Shown here in pieces: positions 41,060 to 50,075 of a stretch of 64,000 bases of DNA. Made by a program: the position numbers and the translations under genes. The notes under the pieces are model-generated. The model did not search any database, was not told where the DNA came from, and saw only the letters and a list, made by a program, of their open reading frames with translations. Source of the DNA: Rhodovulum sulfidophilum. GTDB taxonomy: Bacteria; Pseudomonadota; Alphaproteobacteria; Rhodobacterales; Rhodobacteraceae. The stretch is taken from assembly GCA_003241785.1 (NCBI GenBank), contig QFPW01000006.1:124001-188000 (forward strand), read 5' to 3'. Every line of letters begins with the position of its first letter. The first letter of the stretch is position 1.

Positions 41060-41382
41060 ACCGGGAGCAAGGCAAGATCCTCGTGGCGACGCTGGAGTAC
41101 ATGTCGGCTGTCGCCGAGAGCATCCACCTCCTATCGTTCGATGGAACGCGGGATGCGAGAGAGCTTCTCGGTGCAATCGAGAAGGAAGCGGAACACATGA
41201 GCGAGGTGATTTCGACCGTTCTCTCGAAGCTTCCCGCAGTCGACCCTGAATTTTCGGCGATCCATCGCGAGGTCCGCGAAGAAGCCGCACGAGGCGGCCG
41301 GATCTGGAGCGAGCAGCGAGCCGAGAAGATCGCCCTCCTCCGCCTCGCCGGCGATGACACGCCGGAAGAGCAGATCCCCTGA
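41056..41382 (+). CDS. Small helical phage protein
   Basis: This protein has 108 residues; the GTG start at 41056 overlaps the ORF6N stop. It is fully helical and charged (EKEAEHMSEVISTVLSKL, EVREEAARGGRIWSEQRAEKIALLRLAG). No family recognised; transcribed with the ORF6N gene. Confidence 0.6.
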   Translation: MNREQGKILVATLEYMSAVAESIHLLSFDGTRDARELLGAIEKEAEHMSEVISTVLSKLPAVDPEFSAIHREVREEAARGGRIWSEQRAEKIALLRLAGDDTPEEQIP

Positions 41383-41458
41383 TAAAGCAGCCCCCGGCGG
41401 CGTGCGCGCGCCAGCCGGAGGCCTAACCAGACACCCGACCTTCATAGGAAATCGAGAG

Positions 41459-43699
41459 ATGGCTTCCGCCAAACCTATCAGCCGCAGTGCTGATCCGAAA
41501 GTCGTGCCTGCTTCCAAGACCGCGCCGGTGATCCGCCCCGCAGGGCTGACGCTCCACGCTCAGCTCCGCGACTGGTTCGCCGAGTTCGGCGCGATCGGCG
41601 CCAGGCATGGAGACCGCCCCCAGTTCGAGCTCGACCGCCTGCTGGCGGCCCATGACGAACTCCTCCAGCCGCTTCTCCGGATCCCGTCGAAGGACCCGCG
41701 CGACGCGCTCGCGAAGTATATCGCCGAGGGCCGGGACGGCGGTTTCGAGGTCGGAGAAGAGACCCACGCCGAGCTGCGCCGGTTCTCCGAGATCGAGGGC
41801 CCGCTGCCGGATGATCCGGCGCGGGCGGAAATCGCCGCGCTCCTCGGCGAATGGTTCGGCCTCCAGCAGACCGACGGCGCGCTGAAATCCGAGGACGAGG
41901 TCACCGCGCTCGCGGAGCGGATGGAGGAGACCGAAGCGCAGATGATGGCGATCCCTTCGCCGGATCTGGCTTCGTTCTGCATGAAGCTGATCGTCGGCCT
42001 CCACGGCGGCCAGACCGACCTCTCGGACGAGACCAAGCGGGCGCTGCTCGCCGAAGCGTCGCGCTTCACCGGCGTCGACCTGGGCGAGGCGTATGTCCCG
42101 GTGCAGAGCGAGCTCAGCTACTGCCTCGATCGGTGGATCGCGCTGAACGCGAAGGCGGCGACGCACGACCTCACCGAGTCGGAGACCGACGAAATCCGCA
42201 ACCTCGAGCACCGGATGGTGCCGCTCCAGCCGAAGACGGTGCGGGAGGCCTACGGCAAGGCCGCCGTCTGGCGGGGCATCCTGCCGTATGGCATCAATGG
42301 AGGTGAGCATGGCGCCTTCGAGGAGGGCATGCCGGCCGAGATCGCCCGGATCGCGGGCATCCCGTTCATCGCGCAGCCCGCGCGGATCGAGAGCGCGGAG
42401 ATCGCGGTCCCGCCGGGCCCGGAGCCGGACGTCAGCCCCCTCCGGGCCCTCTACCATCGGTGGCAGGAAGCGAAGCGCGTCTACAACGAGGCGACCCGCG
42501 AGGATTTCTCGAGCGAGCAGGAAGCGCTCTACACCCTCGAGGAGCAAGCGGCGGCCTACATCCCTCGGACGATCGAAGACTACGCGTTCAAGATCATCAT
42601 CGCCGACGATGACGGCGACATGGACATGAACGTCCATCAGGTCGCGCTCGTGAAGCAGGCCTACGAGCTCGTCGGCATCGAGCAGGGAAGCATTGCGCCG
42701 AGGGCGACGCTCGTCTTGGACGACAAGATCCAGCGGCTGTTCCGTGAGTACTATGCGTTGCTGAGGCAGGCGGCGGCCTACGTCGTGCCCGAGGATCTGG
42801 ACGTGGACGCGGAGATGGAGCGGCTGTTCTATCGGAGGACCGATGCGATCGATAAGGAGATCGCGGCTCAGCCGGCCGTGAGCGCGGCGGATTTCGCGGC
42901 CAAGGCGCTCATCTCGCACTGCTTTGGCAACGATTCCTGCTTGAGGCTTGACGGGCCGTTCTGGACCGAAGCGCGGCGGCTGACCGGCTGCCCCGGGAAG
43001 CCTTGGGAGGTTCCGTGGGGCCTCGCGACGGTCCCGGTGGCCCTGGAAGATGCGAAGCCGGTCGTCGACGAGACCCTCCGCCTGATCGCCGAGTTCGAGG
43101 CGGCCGAGGACGCCTACAACGCCGCCAACCGGGCGACCGACAGCGTTGTGACCGGGCAGGAGCGCGCCAGCGAAGCGGAGTGGGCGGAGGTCGATCGGAC
43201 GAGCAACGCGCTCGACAAGGCCACCGTCGGACTGTGCGCATACGCGTCGCCGACGCTGGCGGGCAGTCGCGCGAAGTCGGAGTTTCTCCTGGGGTCCTTC
43301 TTCGTGGACGGCGAGGGCAGCGAGCCGGTGAAGGCCCTGCTTCGCTCGATCGCTCAGATGGTGAGGTTTCCCGGCGGCGCGGATCCGGATGGCGATAGGG
43401 AGATCCTGCGTCTCTTCCACGAGCGCCGCGCGATCCTGGCGGCTCTGCCCAACCACCCGATCGACACCGACGAGGAGCACGAGCGGCTCTTCTACGGCCC
43501 CGCGGACGTGCTCCGCGACCGGATGATGGCGATCCCCGCGAAGACGTCGGCCGGGTTCGCGGCCAAGGTGATCGTGGACACCAGCGAGGGTGGCCTGTTC
43601 ACCGACTGGGAGACTGGCGAGCTCTGGAAGGAAGCCCGGCGGCTCACCGGGACGCTGGAGCCCAAGATCGATGGCGAAGCGTCCCGGCGCTGGGCCTGA
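41459..43699 (+). CDS. 746-aa protein built of degenerate helical repeats
   Basis: I chose ATG 41459; the frame runs back to 41354 through sequence with poor coding character. About seven related stretches recur, e.g. D-L-A-S-F-C-M-K-L-I-V near 175, D-Y-A-F-K-I-I-I near 375, D-F-A-A-K-A-L-I near 480 and G-F-A-A-K-V-I-V near 700, each usually followed by ...E-A-x-R-L-T-G. Between them lie L-x-E-W/H-x-L and E-x-x-x-x-L-E-x-R motifs. It is soluble, acidic and probably an all-helical scaffold. No enzyme motif or family recognised. Last gene of the element before the attachment site, followed by a hairpin. Confidence 0.68.
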   Translation: MASAKPISRSADPKVVPASKTAPVIRPAGLTLHAQLRDWFAEFGAIGARHGDRPQFELDRLLAAHDELLQPLLRIPSKDPRDALAKYIAEGRDGGFEVGEETHAELRRFSEIEGPLPDDPARAEIAALLGEWFGLQQTDGALKSEDEVTALAERMEETEAQMMAIPSPDLASFCMKLIVGLHGGQTDLSDETKRALLAEASRFTGVDLGEAYVPVQSELSYCLDRWIALNAKAATHDLTESETDEIRNLEHRMVPLQPKTVREAYGKAAVWRGILPYGINGGEHGAFEEGMPAEIARIAGIPFIAQPARIESAEIAVPPGPEPDVSPLRALYHRWQEAKRVYNEATREDFSSEQEALYTLEEQAAAYIPRTIEDYAFKIIIADDDGDMDMNVHQVALVKQAYELVGIEQGSIAPRATLVLDDKIQRLFREYYALLRQAAAYVVPEDLDVDAEMERLFYRRTDAIDKEIAAQPAVSAADFAAKALISHCFGNDSCLRLDGPFWTEARRLTGCPGKPWEVPWGLATVPVALEDAKPVVDETLRLIAEFEAAEDAYNAANRATDSVVTGQERASEAEWAEVDRTSNALDKATVGLCAYASPTLAGSRAKSEFLLGSFFVDGEGSEPVKALLRSIAQMVRFPGGADPDGDREILRLFHERRAILAALPNHPIDTDEEHERLFYGPADVLRDRMMAIPAKTSAGFAAKVIVDTSEGGLFTDWETGELWKEARRLTGTLEPKIDGEASRRWA

Positions 43700-43728
43700 C
43701 GGCATCCATCCAGACCGAATGCGACGAG

Positions 43729-43752
43729 CGGCTCCCGAGAGGGGGCCGTTTC
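43729..43752 (+). terminator. Probable terminator after the repeat protein
   Basis: An 8-bp stem (43729-43736 with 43741-43748, one G-T pair) with GAGA loop is followed by TTTC. The short T-run makes it weak, but it lies 30 bases after the stop codon. Confidence 0.5.
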
Positions 43753-43890
43753 GCTGTCCGGGATCGACGGAGTGCTCTCAGGTTCAATGAACCGAGCGAG
43801 ACCGCCTAGGCGCGTGTAGATGGGCGAAAATGTTTGAGGAAAGAGAGCGCCTTGCGCCAGACATCAACAGGTTAGCCAAGGAGCGGTTTT

Positions 43891-43935
43891 TTGGTAAGGG
43901 AGAGGTCGAGAGTTCAATCCTCTCTCGCAGCACCA
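43891..43935 (+). other. 3' half of tRNA-Thr(GGT): likely attachment site (attR) remnant
   Basis: The 45 bases read as anticodon loop TTGGTAA (anticodon GGT), 3' anticodon stem GGGAG, variable AGGTC, T stem GAGAG, T loop TTCAATC, T stem CTCTC, acceptor strand TCGCAGC, A and CCA. The 5' half is absent: upstream bases do not pair with the anticodon stem or the acceptor. A lone 3' tRNA half is the standard scar left when an element integrates into a tRNA gene, so this marks the right border of the prophage. The whole tRNA-Thr should lie at the other border. Confidence 0.78.
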
Positions 43936-44035
43936 TTCAAACCATCACGCACGTGTGCATCTCCCGCATCGCGGACGCGCTTGCCGCCATGGTGCGGCGG
44001 GGCGCGCCCCGCGGGCGTCGGCGTTGCGGCGCGGG

Positions 44036-44311
44036 TCAGCCCCAGGTTCGGTCGCGGCTTCTGAGCCAGTCCCGGGCGGCGTCGTCCCGGGCGGCGGCCC
44101 ATGCGCCGCGCACGCGCATGACGAAGAGCTGGTCGTCTTCGTCGATGTGCTGGGAAAGCGTGTCCCGCAGCTCGGCGCATGTCCGCGTCGTGTCGATGAG
44201 ATATGTCGCCGGCACCGCCTCGGCGTGCTTGTAGGCGCCGATCGCCTTGGTCAATCCCGAGTAATTCTCTTTTGGCCGCGTCAGGTTGCAGCTGACTATG
44301 TAGACGGACAT
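44036..44311 (-). CDS. SinR-family (Cas2-like fold) small protein
   Basis: This protein has 91 residues; ATG 44311 follows GGGAGG. The sequence (S-V-Y-I-V-S-C-N-L ... Y-S-G-L-T-K-A-I ... T-Y-L-I-D-T) has the ferredoxin-like pattern of SinR proteins, which share a fold with Cas2 but occur without CRISPR in Rhodobacterales. It is the first host gene after the attachment site. No cas genes are near; function unknown. Confidence 0.65.
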   Translation of the reverse strand: MSVYIVSCNLTRPKENYSGLTKAIGAYKHAEAVPATYLIDTTRTCAELRDTLSQHIDEDDQLFVMRVRGAWAAARDDAARDWLRSRDRTWG

Positions 44312-44496
44312 TCGGACCTCCCCACATCGATCCTTCGGCAGGATCAAGACTGTGCGCCCAGTCTCCGATTCTGAAAACGGCAAAGGCGCCGCCCCGAGGG
44401 GCGCTCGTCACCGGAGAGGCGCGGCTCGCGACGTCGGGGCCCTCTCGTTCGCGGGCGGCGCGCGCTCCGGCGCGGGACCCGGGCGGACGCGGCGGC

Positions 44497-45000
44497 TCAT
44501 CCCTCCCAGCGGAAGCCGACCTTCTCGATCTCCCGGTCGCCGATCCGCTCGCGCGTCCGGCTCCATTCCTCGCCGCCGAGGGCGCGGTAGAACCGGCAGC
44601 CGACCTCGTTCTCGGCCAGCGCCCAGACCCGCAGCCGCCTGAGCCCATAGGCGCTGAGCTCGCTTCGCGCCGCCTCGAACAGGCGCCGGCCGAGCCCGAC
44701 GCCCTGCGCCTCGGGCGCGAGATAGAGCTCGAAGATCTCGCCGGTGTCCGCGTCTCCGGTCCGGGCGGCGCGGCGGTCGAAGCCCATGGTCGCGTAGCCG
44801 AGCACCGCGCCGTCGAGCGTCAGCACCAGCGCCCGGCCGGCGCCGCTGGTCCGCCGCCAGAAGGCGGCGCCGCGATGCGAGACCATGCGCTCGATCGACG
44901 GGCGCGACAGGATGCCGGCGTAGGCGTTGCGCCAGGAGGCGGCGTGCAGCCGCGCCAGCGCCTGGGCGTCCTCGGCGGTCGACCAGCGGATCTCGATCAC
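44497..45000 (-). CDS. GNAT-family N-acetyltransferase
   Basis: This protein has 167 residues; the GTG at 45000 follows GGGGAGG. The fold markers are R-L-H-A-A-S-W-R near the start and the acetyl-CoA loop L-A-P-E-A-Q-G-V-G-L-G-R-R-L-F (Q/R-x-x-G-x-G). Substrate unknown; could acetylate a small molecule or a protein end. Confidence 0.82.
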   Translation of the reverse strand: MIEIRWSTAEDAQALARLHAASWRNAYAGILSRPSIERMVSHRGAAFWRRTSGAGRALVLTLDGAVLGYATMGFDRRAARTGDADTGEIFELYLAPEAQGVGLGRRLFEAARSELSAYGLRRLRVWALAENEVGCRFYRALGGEEWSRTRERIGDREIEKVGFRWEG

Positions 45001-45097
45001 GGCGCGCCTCCCCGACCGCGCGGCGATCGGCGGGGCGCGGTCCCTGGCCGTCGAGATGGGATCGCCGCGGCGGGGCGGCAAGATGCGGGGCGGCGGC

Positions 45098-45925
45098 TCA
45101 GCGCGTCGCCATGGCCGAGGAGCAGCCCCGGATGTCGACCCCGTCGCCCGCGCCGAGCAGCGTGAGCCGCAACTCGCCCCGGTCGATCGCGGCCCCCCGC
45201 GCCTCGACCGGCGCGCGGGCGACGAGGGCGCGGCCCTCGACGGCGGATTCCGGGGCGCCGATCCACAATTCGGGCTGCGCGGTCTCGATCACCGCGAACT
45301 GGCCGGGATCGGGGTCGCGGTCGAAGGTGACCGTCGCGGTCATTTCGAGCCCGTCCGGACCTTCCGCGAGATCGCAGGTGACGCGCGCGACGCCCGCCTC
45401 GGCCGCGCCGCGCGGCCGCGCGGCGAGGGCGGCGCGAATCGCCGCGGGATCCGCGGCTTCCGGCTTCGCCCCGAAGCGAGCGCTCAGCCGCGCCTCGTCG
45501 GGCACGCAGACCTCGGCGCAGACCCCGAGGCTGATATCGACCGCGAGGTCGATCGGGCGCGCCGGATCGCGCGGCGTCAGCGTGATGGGCAGGACGACCG
45601 CGTCCTCGTAGCCGATCGACCTGCTGCCCGCCATTTCGAAGACCTTGGGCGTCGGCCAGTCGACCGCGGCGGCGGCGAGATTGCCCGAGCCGCGCCAGTC
45701 GAATTCCGGCGGCATGCCGACATCGCCGGGATTGCGCCAGTAGGTGTGCCAGCCCGGCGCCAGCTCGACGAGGATCGCGGCGACGACCTTGCCGTCGGGG
45801 GCGCGCCAGCCGTCGATCAGCGATAGCCGCGCGACGCCGTCGCCGACGGGAACGGACTTCTCGGCGGCGGCGGGCAGGGCGGCGCAGGCGGCGCAGGCGA
45901 GGGCGAGGAATGGTTTGGCGAGCAT
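45098..45925 (-). CDS. Secreted DsbD N-terminal-domain-like protein
   Basis: This protein has 275 residues from ATG 45925. It has a signal peptide (about 21 residues, A-A-A-E). The remainder resembles the DsbD alpha domain-like family: P-G-W-H-T-Y-W-R-N-P-G-D-V-G, then G-V-C-A-E-V-C-V-P with a C-x3-C pair. No membrane part like full DsbD. Likely takes part in periplasmic thiol transfer. Confidence 0.8.
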   Translation of the reverse strand: MLAKPFLALACAACAALPAAAEKSVPVGDGVARLSLIDGWRAPDGKVVAAILVELAPGWHTYWRNPGDVGMPPEFDWRGSGNLAAAAVDWPTPKVFEMAGSRSIGYEDAVVLPITLTPRDPARPIDLAVDISLGVCAEVCVPDEARLSARFGAKPEAADPAAIRAALAARPRGAAEAGVARVTCDLAEGPDGLEMTATVTFDRDPDPGQFAVIETAQPELWIGAPESAVEGRALVARAPVEARGAAIDRGELRLTLLGAGDGVDIRGCSSAMATR

Positions 45926-46082
45926 GGTGGCGGCATTCTCCACGCCGCCCGTCGCGGCGAAAAGCCCCCATGGCGCCGCGCCCGGTCAAATCGTGGCGAG
46001 GCCGGGCGTTTTCCGGCGCGCGCGACCGCGATCGGGCCGTGATTTCGGCGCGGTTCCGTTGCAAAGCGCGCGCCGCGACACC

Positions 46083-46667
46083 ATGCTTAGCTCCATGAAC
46101 ACCGATGTCGCCAGCTTCCTCGCCGGACAGTTCCTGATCGCCATGCCCGGCATGGGCGACCAGCGCTTCGAGCGGTCCCTGATCTTCGTCTGCGCGCATT
46201 CCGCGGAAGGGGCGATGGGGCTCATCGTGAACAAGCCCGCGCCCGACCTGCGCTTTTCCGACCTGCTCGAGCAGCTGAGCATCCCGGCGGCGGCGGAACT
46301 GCCCGAGACGCGGGTGCATTTCGGTGGACCGGTCGAGCATGGCCGCGGCTTCGTGCTGCATTCGGGCGAGTATCACGTCGAGGGATCGAGCCTGCGGGTC
46401 AACGACGATTTCGCGATGACCGCGACGGTCGAGATCCTGCGCGACATCGCGCGCGGGCGGGGACCGGCGCGGGCGCTGCTGGCGCTCGGCTATTCCGGCT
46501 GGGGGCCGGGCCAGCTCGAGGGCGAGATCCAGGCGAATGGCTGGCTGACAGCGCCCGCCGACGCCGACCTGGTGTTCGGGCCCGGCGACGCGCTGAAATG
46601 GTCCGACGCGCTGCGCTCGATCGCGATCGACCCCCGGCTGCTCTCGGCCGAGGGCGGGCGCGCCTGA
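46083..46667 (+). CDS. UPF0301 YqgE/AlgH family protein
   Basis: This protein has 194 residues from ATG 46083 (ATG 46095 also possible). Clear family marks: G-Q-F-L-I-A-M-P-G-M-G-D-Q-R-F-E-R-S, M-G-L-I-V-N-K, F-G-G-P-V and the late Y-S-G-W-G-P-G-Q-L-E-G-E-I. Biochemical role unknown in general. Divergent to the DsbD-like gene. Confidence 0.88.
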   Translation: MLSSMNTDVASFLAGQFLIAMPGMGDQRFERSLIFVCAHSAEGAMGLIVNKPAPDLRFSDLLEQLSIPAAAELPETRVHFGGPVEHGRGFVLHSGEYHVEGSSLRVNDDFAMTATVEILRDIARGRGPARALLALGYSGWGPGQLEGEIQANGWLTAPADADLVFGPGDALKWSDALRSIAIDPRLLSAEGGRA

Positions 46668-46694
46668 CGCGGCTTCAGATCGGCTGACGCGGGC

Positions 46695-47690
46695 TCAGAT
46701 CGGCTGGGGGTAATCGCCGGGACGGGGCGCCGCCGCGCGCTCCAGCCGGTCGTTGATCGCGAGGCCGAGACCCGCGCGCGGGATCGGCGCCACCGCGATC
46801 CGCGCCGCGCCGTTTTCCTCCGCGAGCGCGTCGGCCGCGCGCAGATGCGCGAAGAGATTGGCCGCCGCCTCGACGAGATCGCCGCGCGGCGACAGGTTCA
46901 GACCGGGGCGCAGCGTCGCGAGCGCGCCGAAGCCGAGCCAGATCTCGTCCGGCCCCGGCCCGGAGGCCTCGAGCCGGAGACGCGCGCGCGGCGCGTAATG
47001 CGAGGCGAGCTGGCCCGGCGCGGTGATGTGCCGCGCCGCCCGGGTATCGACCGCCCGATCCAGCGTCGCCTCGATCGCCTCGACCGGCAGCCCGCCGGGC
47101 CGCAGCAGCACCGGCGTCTCGCCCTCGAAGCCGAGGATGGTCGATTCGACGCCGACCGGGGTCGGGCCGGCGGCGAAGACCGCCGCGATCCGGCCGCTCA
47201 GCCCCTCGAGCACATGCTCGTGCCGCGTCGGGCTGACCTGGCCGGAGGGATTGGCCGAGGGCGCGGCGAGCGGCCCGTTGAAGGCGGTGAGCAGCGCCTT
47301 GGCGAGCGGGTGGTCCGGCACGCGCAGCGCGACGGTCGGCAGGCCGGCGGTCGCGAGCTCGGACAGGTCCGAGCGCGGGCGCCGGGGCACGACCAGCGTG
47401 AGCGGACCGGGCCAGAAGGCGGCGCCGAGCGCGCGGGCGGCGGGGGGCATCTCGGCCAGGGCCTCGGCGCGGGCGAGATCCGCGACATGCACGATGAGCG
47501 GGTTGAAGCTCGGCCGGCCCTTCGCGGCGTAGATCCGCGCCACCGCCTGGTCGTTGGTCGCGTCGGCGCCGAGCCCGTAGACCGTCTCGGTCGGGAAAGC
47601 GACGAGCTGGCCCTGGCGCAAAAGCCCGACCGCGGCGCGGCGGCCGCGCTCGCTGTCCGAGAGCGTGATGGTGTTCACAAGTTCCGACAT
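46695..47690 (-). CDS. L-threonylcarbamoyladenylate synthase (Sua5/TsaC)
   Basis: This protein has 331 residues from ATG 47690. The YrdC domain is clear: F-P-T-E-T-V-Y-G-L-G, K-G-R-P-S-F-N-P-L and P-S-A-N-P-S-G. The extra ~120 residues at the C-terminus with G-Q-L-A-S-H-Y-A-P identify the longer Sua5 type. It makes threonylcarbamoyl-AMP from Thr, bicarbonate and ATP for the t6A37 modification of tRNA. Confidence 0.9.
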   Translation of the reverse strand: MSELVNTITLSDSERGRRAAVGLLRQGQLVAFPTETVYGLGADATNDQAVARIYAAKGRPSFNPLIVHVADLARAEALAEMPPAARALGAAFWPGPLTLVVPRRPRSDLSELATAGLPTVALRVPDHPLAKALLTAFNGPLAAPSANPSGQVSPTRHEHVLEGLSGRIAAVFAAGPTPVGVESTILGFEGETPVLLRPGGLPVEAIEATLDRAVDTRAARHITAPGQLASHYAPRARLRLEASGPGPDEIWLGFGALATLRPGLNLSPRGDLVEAAANLFAHLRAADALAEENGAARIAVAPIPRAGLGLAINDRLERAAAPRPGDYPQPI

Positions 47691-47925
47691 TCCGCCGTTC
47701 CGCCGCGTCTTTCGCCGGTCCGGACGGGCTCCCTCGCCCGCCGGCCGGATCCCCTTTAGCCCGAAAGCCGGCGGGGGGCAAAGCGGCAAGGCGGTCGCGC
47801 GGCGTCTTGCCTCGGCCGTCCCTAGCCAATCGGTCGCATGCCGGGTGATTGGCGCTGACAGCGCGATCCCGGGCGGCTAGAGTGCCCCCCGATCCCGCGA
47901 GGGGACCGGAACGACGGAGTCACGC

Positions 47926-48078
47926 ATGGCCGAGCATCACAACGCCCCCGAGCACGTCCACGGAACCATGGACATCGCCGAGCACGAGAAGATGTTCGCG
48001 GCCTTCATGAAGTTCTGGGTCTACCTCTTCGGCGCCTCGATCCTCGTCCTGATCTTCCTCGCGCTTTTCAACAGCTGA
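47926..48078 (+). CDS. aa3-type cytochrome c oxidase subunit IV
   Basis: This protein has 50 residues from ATG 47926. The His-rich start, G-T-M-D-I-A-E-H-E-K-M-F-A-A-F-M-K-F and one membrane helix of ~20 residues match the bacterial aa3-type subunit IV (PF07835). Oxidase genes themselves are not in the window, which is common for this small gene. Confidence 0.85.
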   Translation: MAEHHNAPEHVHGTMDIAEHEKMFAAFMKFWVYLFGASILVLIFLALFNS

Positions 48079-48103
48079 CACCGATAGCAGGGATGCCGCG
48101 CAG

Positions 48104-48718
48104 GTGCTGATCCGCCTAATCCTGGCCGCGCTGGTCGCGGCCACCTTGTCCGGTTGCGAATTCTACACGCCGGCCTCGCCCGAGGAAATCTCCCACGCCC
48201 GCTACGCGAGCCCCGAGCCGCCCTCGATCACGCTGATGTCGATGGTCGACGAACGCTCCGGGACCTCGGCGCATTCCGGCATCCTGATCAACGGCTCGCA
48301 GCAGGTGCTCTACGATCCGGCCGGCACCTTCACCCATCCCGACCTGCCGCGGGCGGGCGACATCCACTACGGGATGACGCCGCGTTTCGTCGATTACTAT
48401 GAGCGCTACCACGCGCGGGCCGGCTATTTCGTCGAGACCCAGCGGGTCGAGGTCACGCGCGAGCAGGCGGACCAGATCTTCGCGAACGCGGTCGCGCGGG
48501 GCAAGACGATGAAGATGGCCTGCGCGGTCTCCGCGAGCGGGGTGCTGCGGACGGTGCCGCCCTTCACCGGGGTCGGCACCTCGTTGCGGCCGGAGGCGAT
48601 TCGCCAGGATTTCGCGCGGATCCCGGGAGTCGAGACCAACCGGATCTACGAGAACGACCAGGGCAAGAACCGGGTCTGGGAGACCGAGGAGGCGACCGCG
48701 CCGGGCCCCCGGGCCTGA
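48104..48718 (+). CDS. Lipoprotein of unknown function
   Basis: This protein has 204 residues; the start is GTG 48104. Signal peptide with lipobox L-S-G-C (Cys18). The mature part has a Tyr/His-rich centre (GDIHYGMTPRFVDYYERYHARAGY) and a disordered Pro/Ala/Glu end. No family recognised. A strong bidirectional terminator follows. Confidence 0.75.
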   Translation: MLIRLILAALVAATLSGCEFYTPASPEEISHARYASPEPPSITLMSMVDERSGTSAHSGILINGSQQVLYDPAGTFTHPDLPRAGDIHYGMTPRFVDYYERYHARAGYFVETQRVEVTREQADQIFANAVARGKTMKMACAVSASGVLRTVPPFTGVGTSLRPEAIRQDFARIPGVETNRIYENDQGKNRVWETEEATAPGPRA

Positions 48719-48761
48719 CGCGGCCGCCCGCCGCCGCCCCGCCGGACCAAGCCCGGAAAAG

Positions 48762-48792
48762 AAAAACCCCCGAGGAGGCCTCGGGGGTTTTT
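48762..48792. terminator. Bidirectional intrinsic terminator
   Basis: A long stem with A-run before and T-run after (AAAAACCCCCGAGG / CCTCGGGGGTTTTT). It ends both the lipoprotein gene on plus and the S21 gene on minus, which converge here. Confidence 0.92.
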
Positions 48793-48838
48793 CGGCGGCG
48801 CGGGGCCGCCTTGGATATTCCTGATGGCCTGAAAAGCC

Positions 48839-49045
48839 TCAGAGCAGACCTTCGCGCTGCATCTTCTTGCGCGCCAGCTTGCGCGCGCGACGCACGGCCT
48901 CGGCCTTTTCGCGAGCCTTCTTGACGGAGGGCTTCTCGAAATGCTGCTTCAGCTTCATCTCGCGGAACACGCCTTCGCGCTGCAGCTTCTTCTTGAGAGC
49001 CCGGAGCGCCTGGTCGACGTTGTTGTCACGAACCATTACCTGCAC
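48839..49045 (-). CDS. rpsU: 30S ribosomal protein S21
   Basis: This protein has 68 residues. The sequence V-R-D-N-N-V-D-Q-A-L-R-A-L-K-K-K-L-Q-R-E-G and the very basic end are those of bS21. It is part of the small subunit near the mRNA exit, helping the anti-Shine-Dalgarno region. Confidence 0.97.
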   Translation of the reverse strand: MQVMVRDNNVDQALRALKKKLQREGVFREMKLKQHFEKPSVKKAREKAEAVRRARKLARKKMQREGLL

Positions 49046-49180
49046 GGATAGTCACCACCTTCCAGTCTAGCGTTTCGAAATTCGGCAGGAGGGCGCTATA
49101 TAAGCGAAGCGGCCGGTTCTGTCCACCGGTCGAAACGAGATTTGTGACGCCGGCGCGACGGCCGGGGAAGGGGTGCGCGA

Positions 49181-49930
49181 ATGACCGAAGCCAGCGAGAC
49201 GGCCAGCGGGGCGGCGGGCGAGGAAGCCGGGACCGCGCGCTCCGACGCCGGGCTGGGCCTGCGGGCCCGCGTCGTCGAGGCGGCGCTGCCGCATGTGCCC
49301 TTCGACGGCTGGAGCGACAAGACGCTCGCCGCCGCGGTGCGCGAGGCGGGGGTCGACGCCGGCCTGTCGCGGATCGAATTCCCGCGCGGCGGGATCGACC
49401 TCCTGCTCGCCTATCACCGCGACCGCGACGCGGCGCTGCCCGGGCGACTCGCGGCGATGGAGCTCGAGGGGCTCAGGTTCCGCGACAAGGTCGCGCTCGC
49501 GATCGACACCCGGCTCGCGCTCGTCGCATCCGAGAAGGACGCGGTGCGGCGGGGCGTGGCGCTCTGCGCGCTGCCGTCCCACGCCGCCGACGGCGCCCGC
49601 GCGCTCTGGAACACCGCCGACACGATCTGGACCGCGCTCGGCGACGCCAGCGACGACTTCAACTGGTATTCCAAGCGCGCGACGCTCTCGGCGATCTACT
49701 CCTCGGCGCTGCTCTACTGGCTCGGCGACGACACCCCGGGGGCGACGCGGACGCGCGAATTCACCCGCCGCCGGATCGACGACCTGATGCGGTTCGAGAA
49801 GGCCAAGGCGCGGATCGCCGAGCATCCGATGGCCGCCGCCATGCTGCGCGGGCCGCGGCGCCTGCTCGGCCGGGTGCGCGCCCCGCACGGCCAGGCGCCC
49901 TCCGACCTGCCGGGCTGGCAGGGCGAGTAA
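49181..49930 (+). CDS. COQ9-family protein (ubiquinone biosynthesis)
   Basis: This protein has 249 residues; ATG 49181. Conserved P-F-D-G-W-S-D-K-T-L, F-P-R-G-G-I-D-L and D-D-F-N-W-Y-S-K-R-A-T-L-S-A-I-Y-S-S match COQ9, a TetR-like fold protein that supports COQ7 hydroxylation. The C-terminal ~30 residues are variable. Its presence supports an alphaproteobacterial host. Confidence 0.9.
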   Translation: MTEASETASGAAGEEAGTARSDAGLGLRARVVEAALPHVPFDGWSDKTLAAAVREAGVDAGLSRIEFPRGGIDLLLAYHRDRDAALPGRLAAMELEGLRFRDKVALAIDTRLALVASEKDAVRRGVALCALPSHAADGARALWNTADTIWTALGDASDDFNWYSKRATLSAIYSSALLYWLGDDTPGATRTREFTRRRIDDLMRFEKAKARIAEHPMAAAMLRGPRRLLGRVRAPHGQAPSDLPGWQGE

Positions 49931-50075
49931 TCTCCCGGCGAAAAGGCGGCTCCGGCGAAAAGTCACGGTCGCGACGTTCGGCCAGTGGGGTCCGCGCGAT
50001 CGACGTGCTACCCCGGTGCGCGTGGCGACCAAGGGCCGGAGGAAAAGGCATGACATCGACGACGGAGGCCCGGAC

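Noticed and set aside
41423..43705. 760-codon minus-strand frame opposite the repeat protein
   Set aside because: Shadow of a real gene; no start signal, and the sequence is Arg/Leu/Gly-rich without domains.
43850..43935. Complete tRNA gene
   Set aside because: No D arm, 5' anticodon stem or matching acceptor strand upstream; only the 3' half is present.
44036..44311. CRISPR Cas2
   Set aside because: The fold is Cas2-like, but the sequence fits SinR proteins and no repeat array or cas gene is near.
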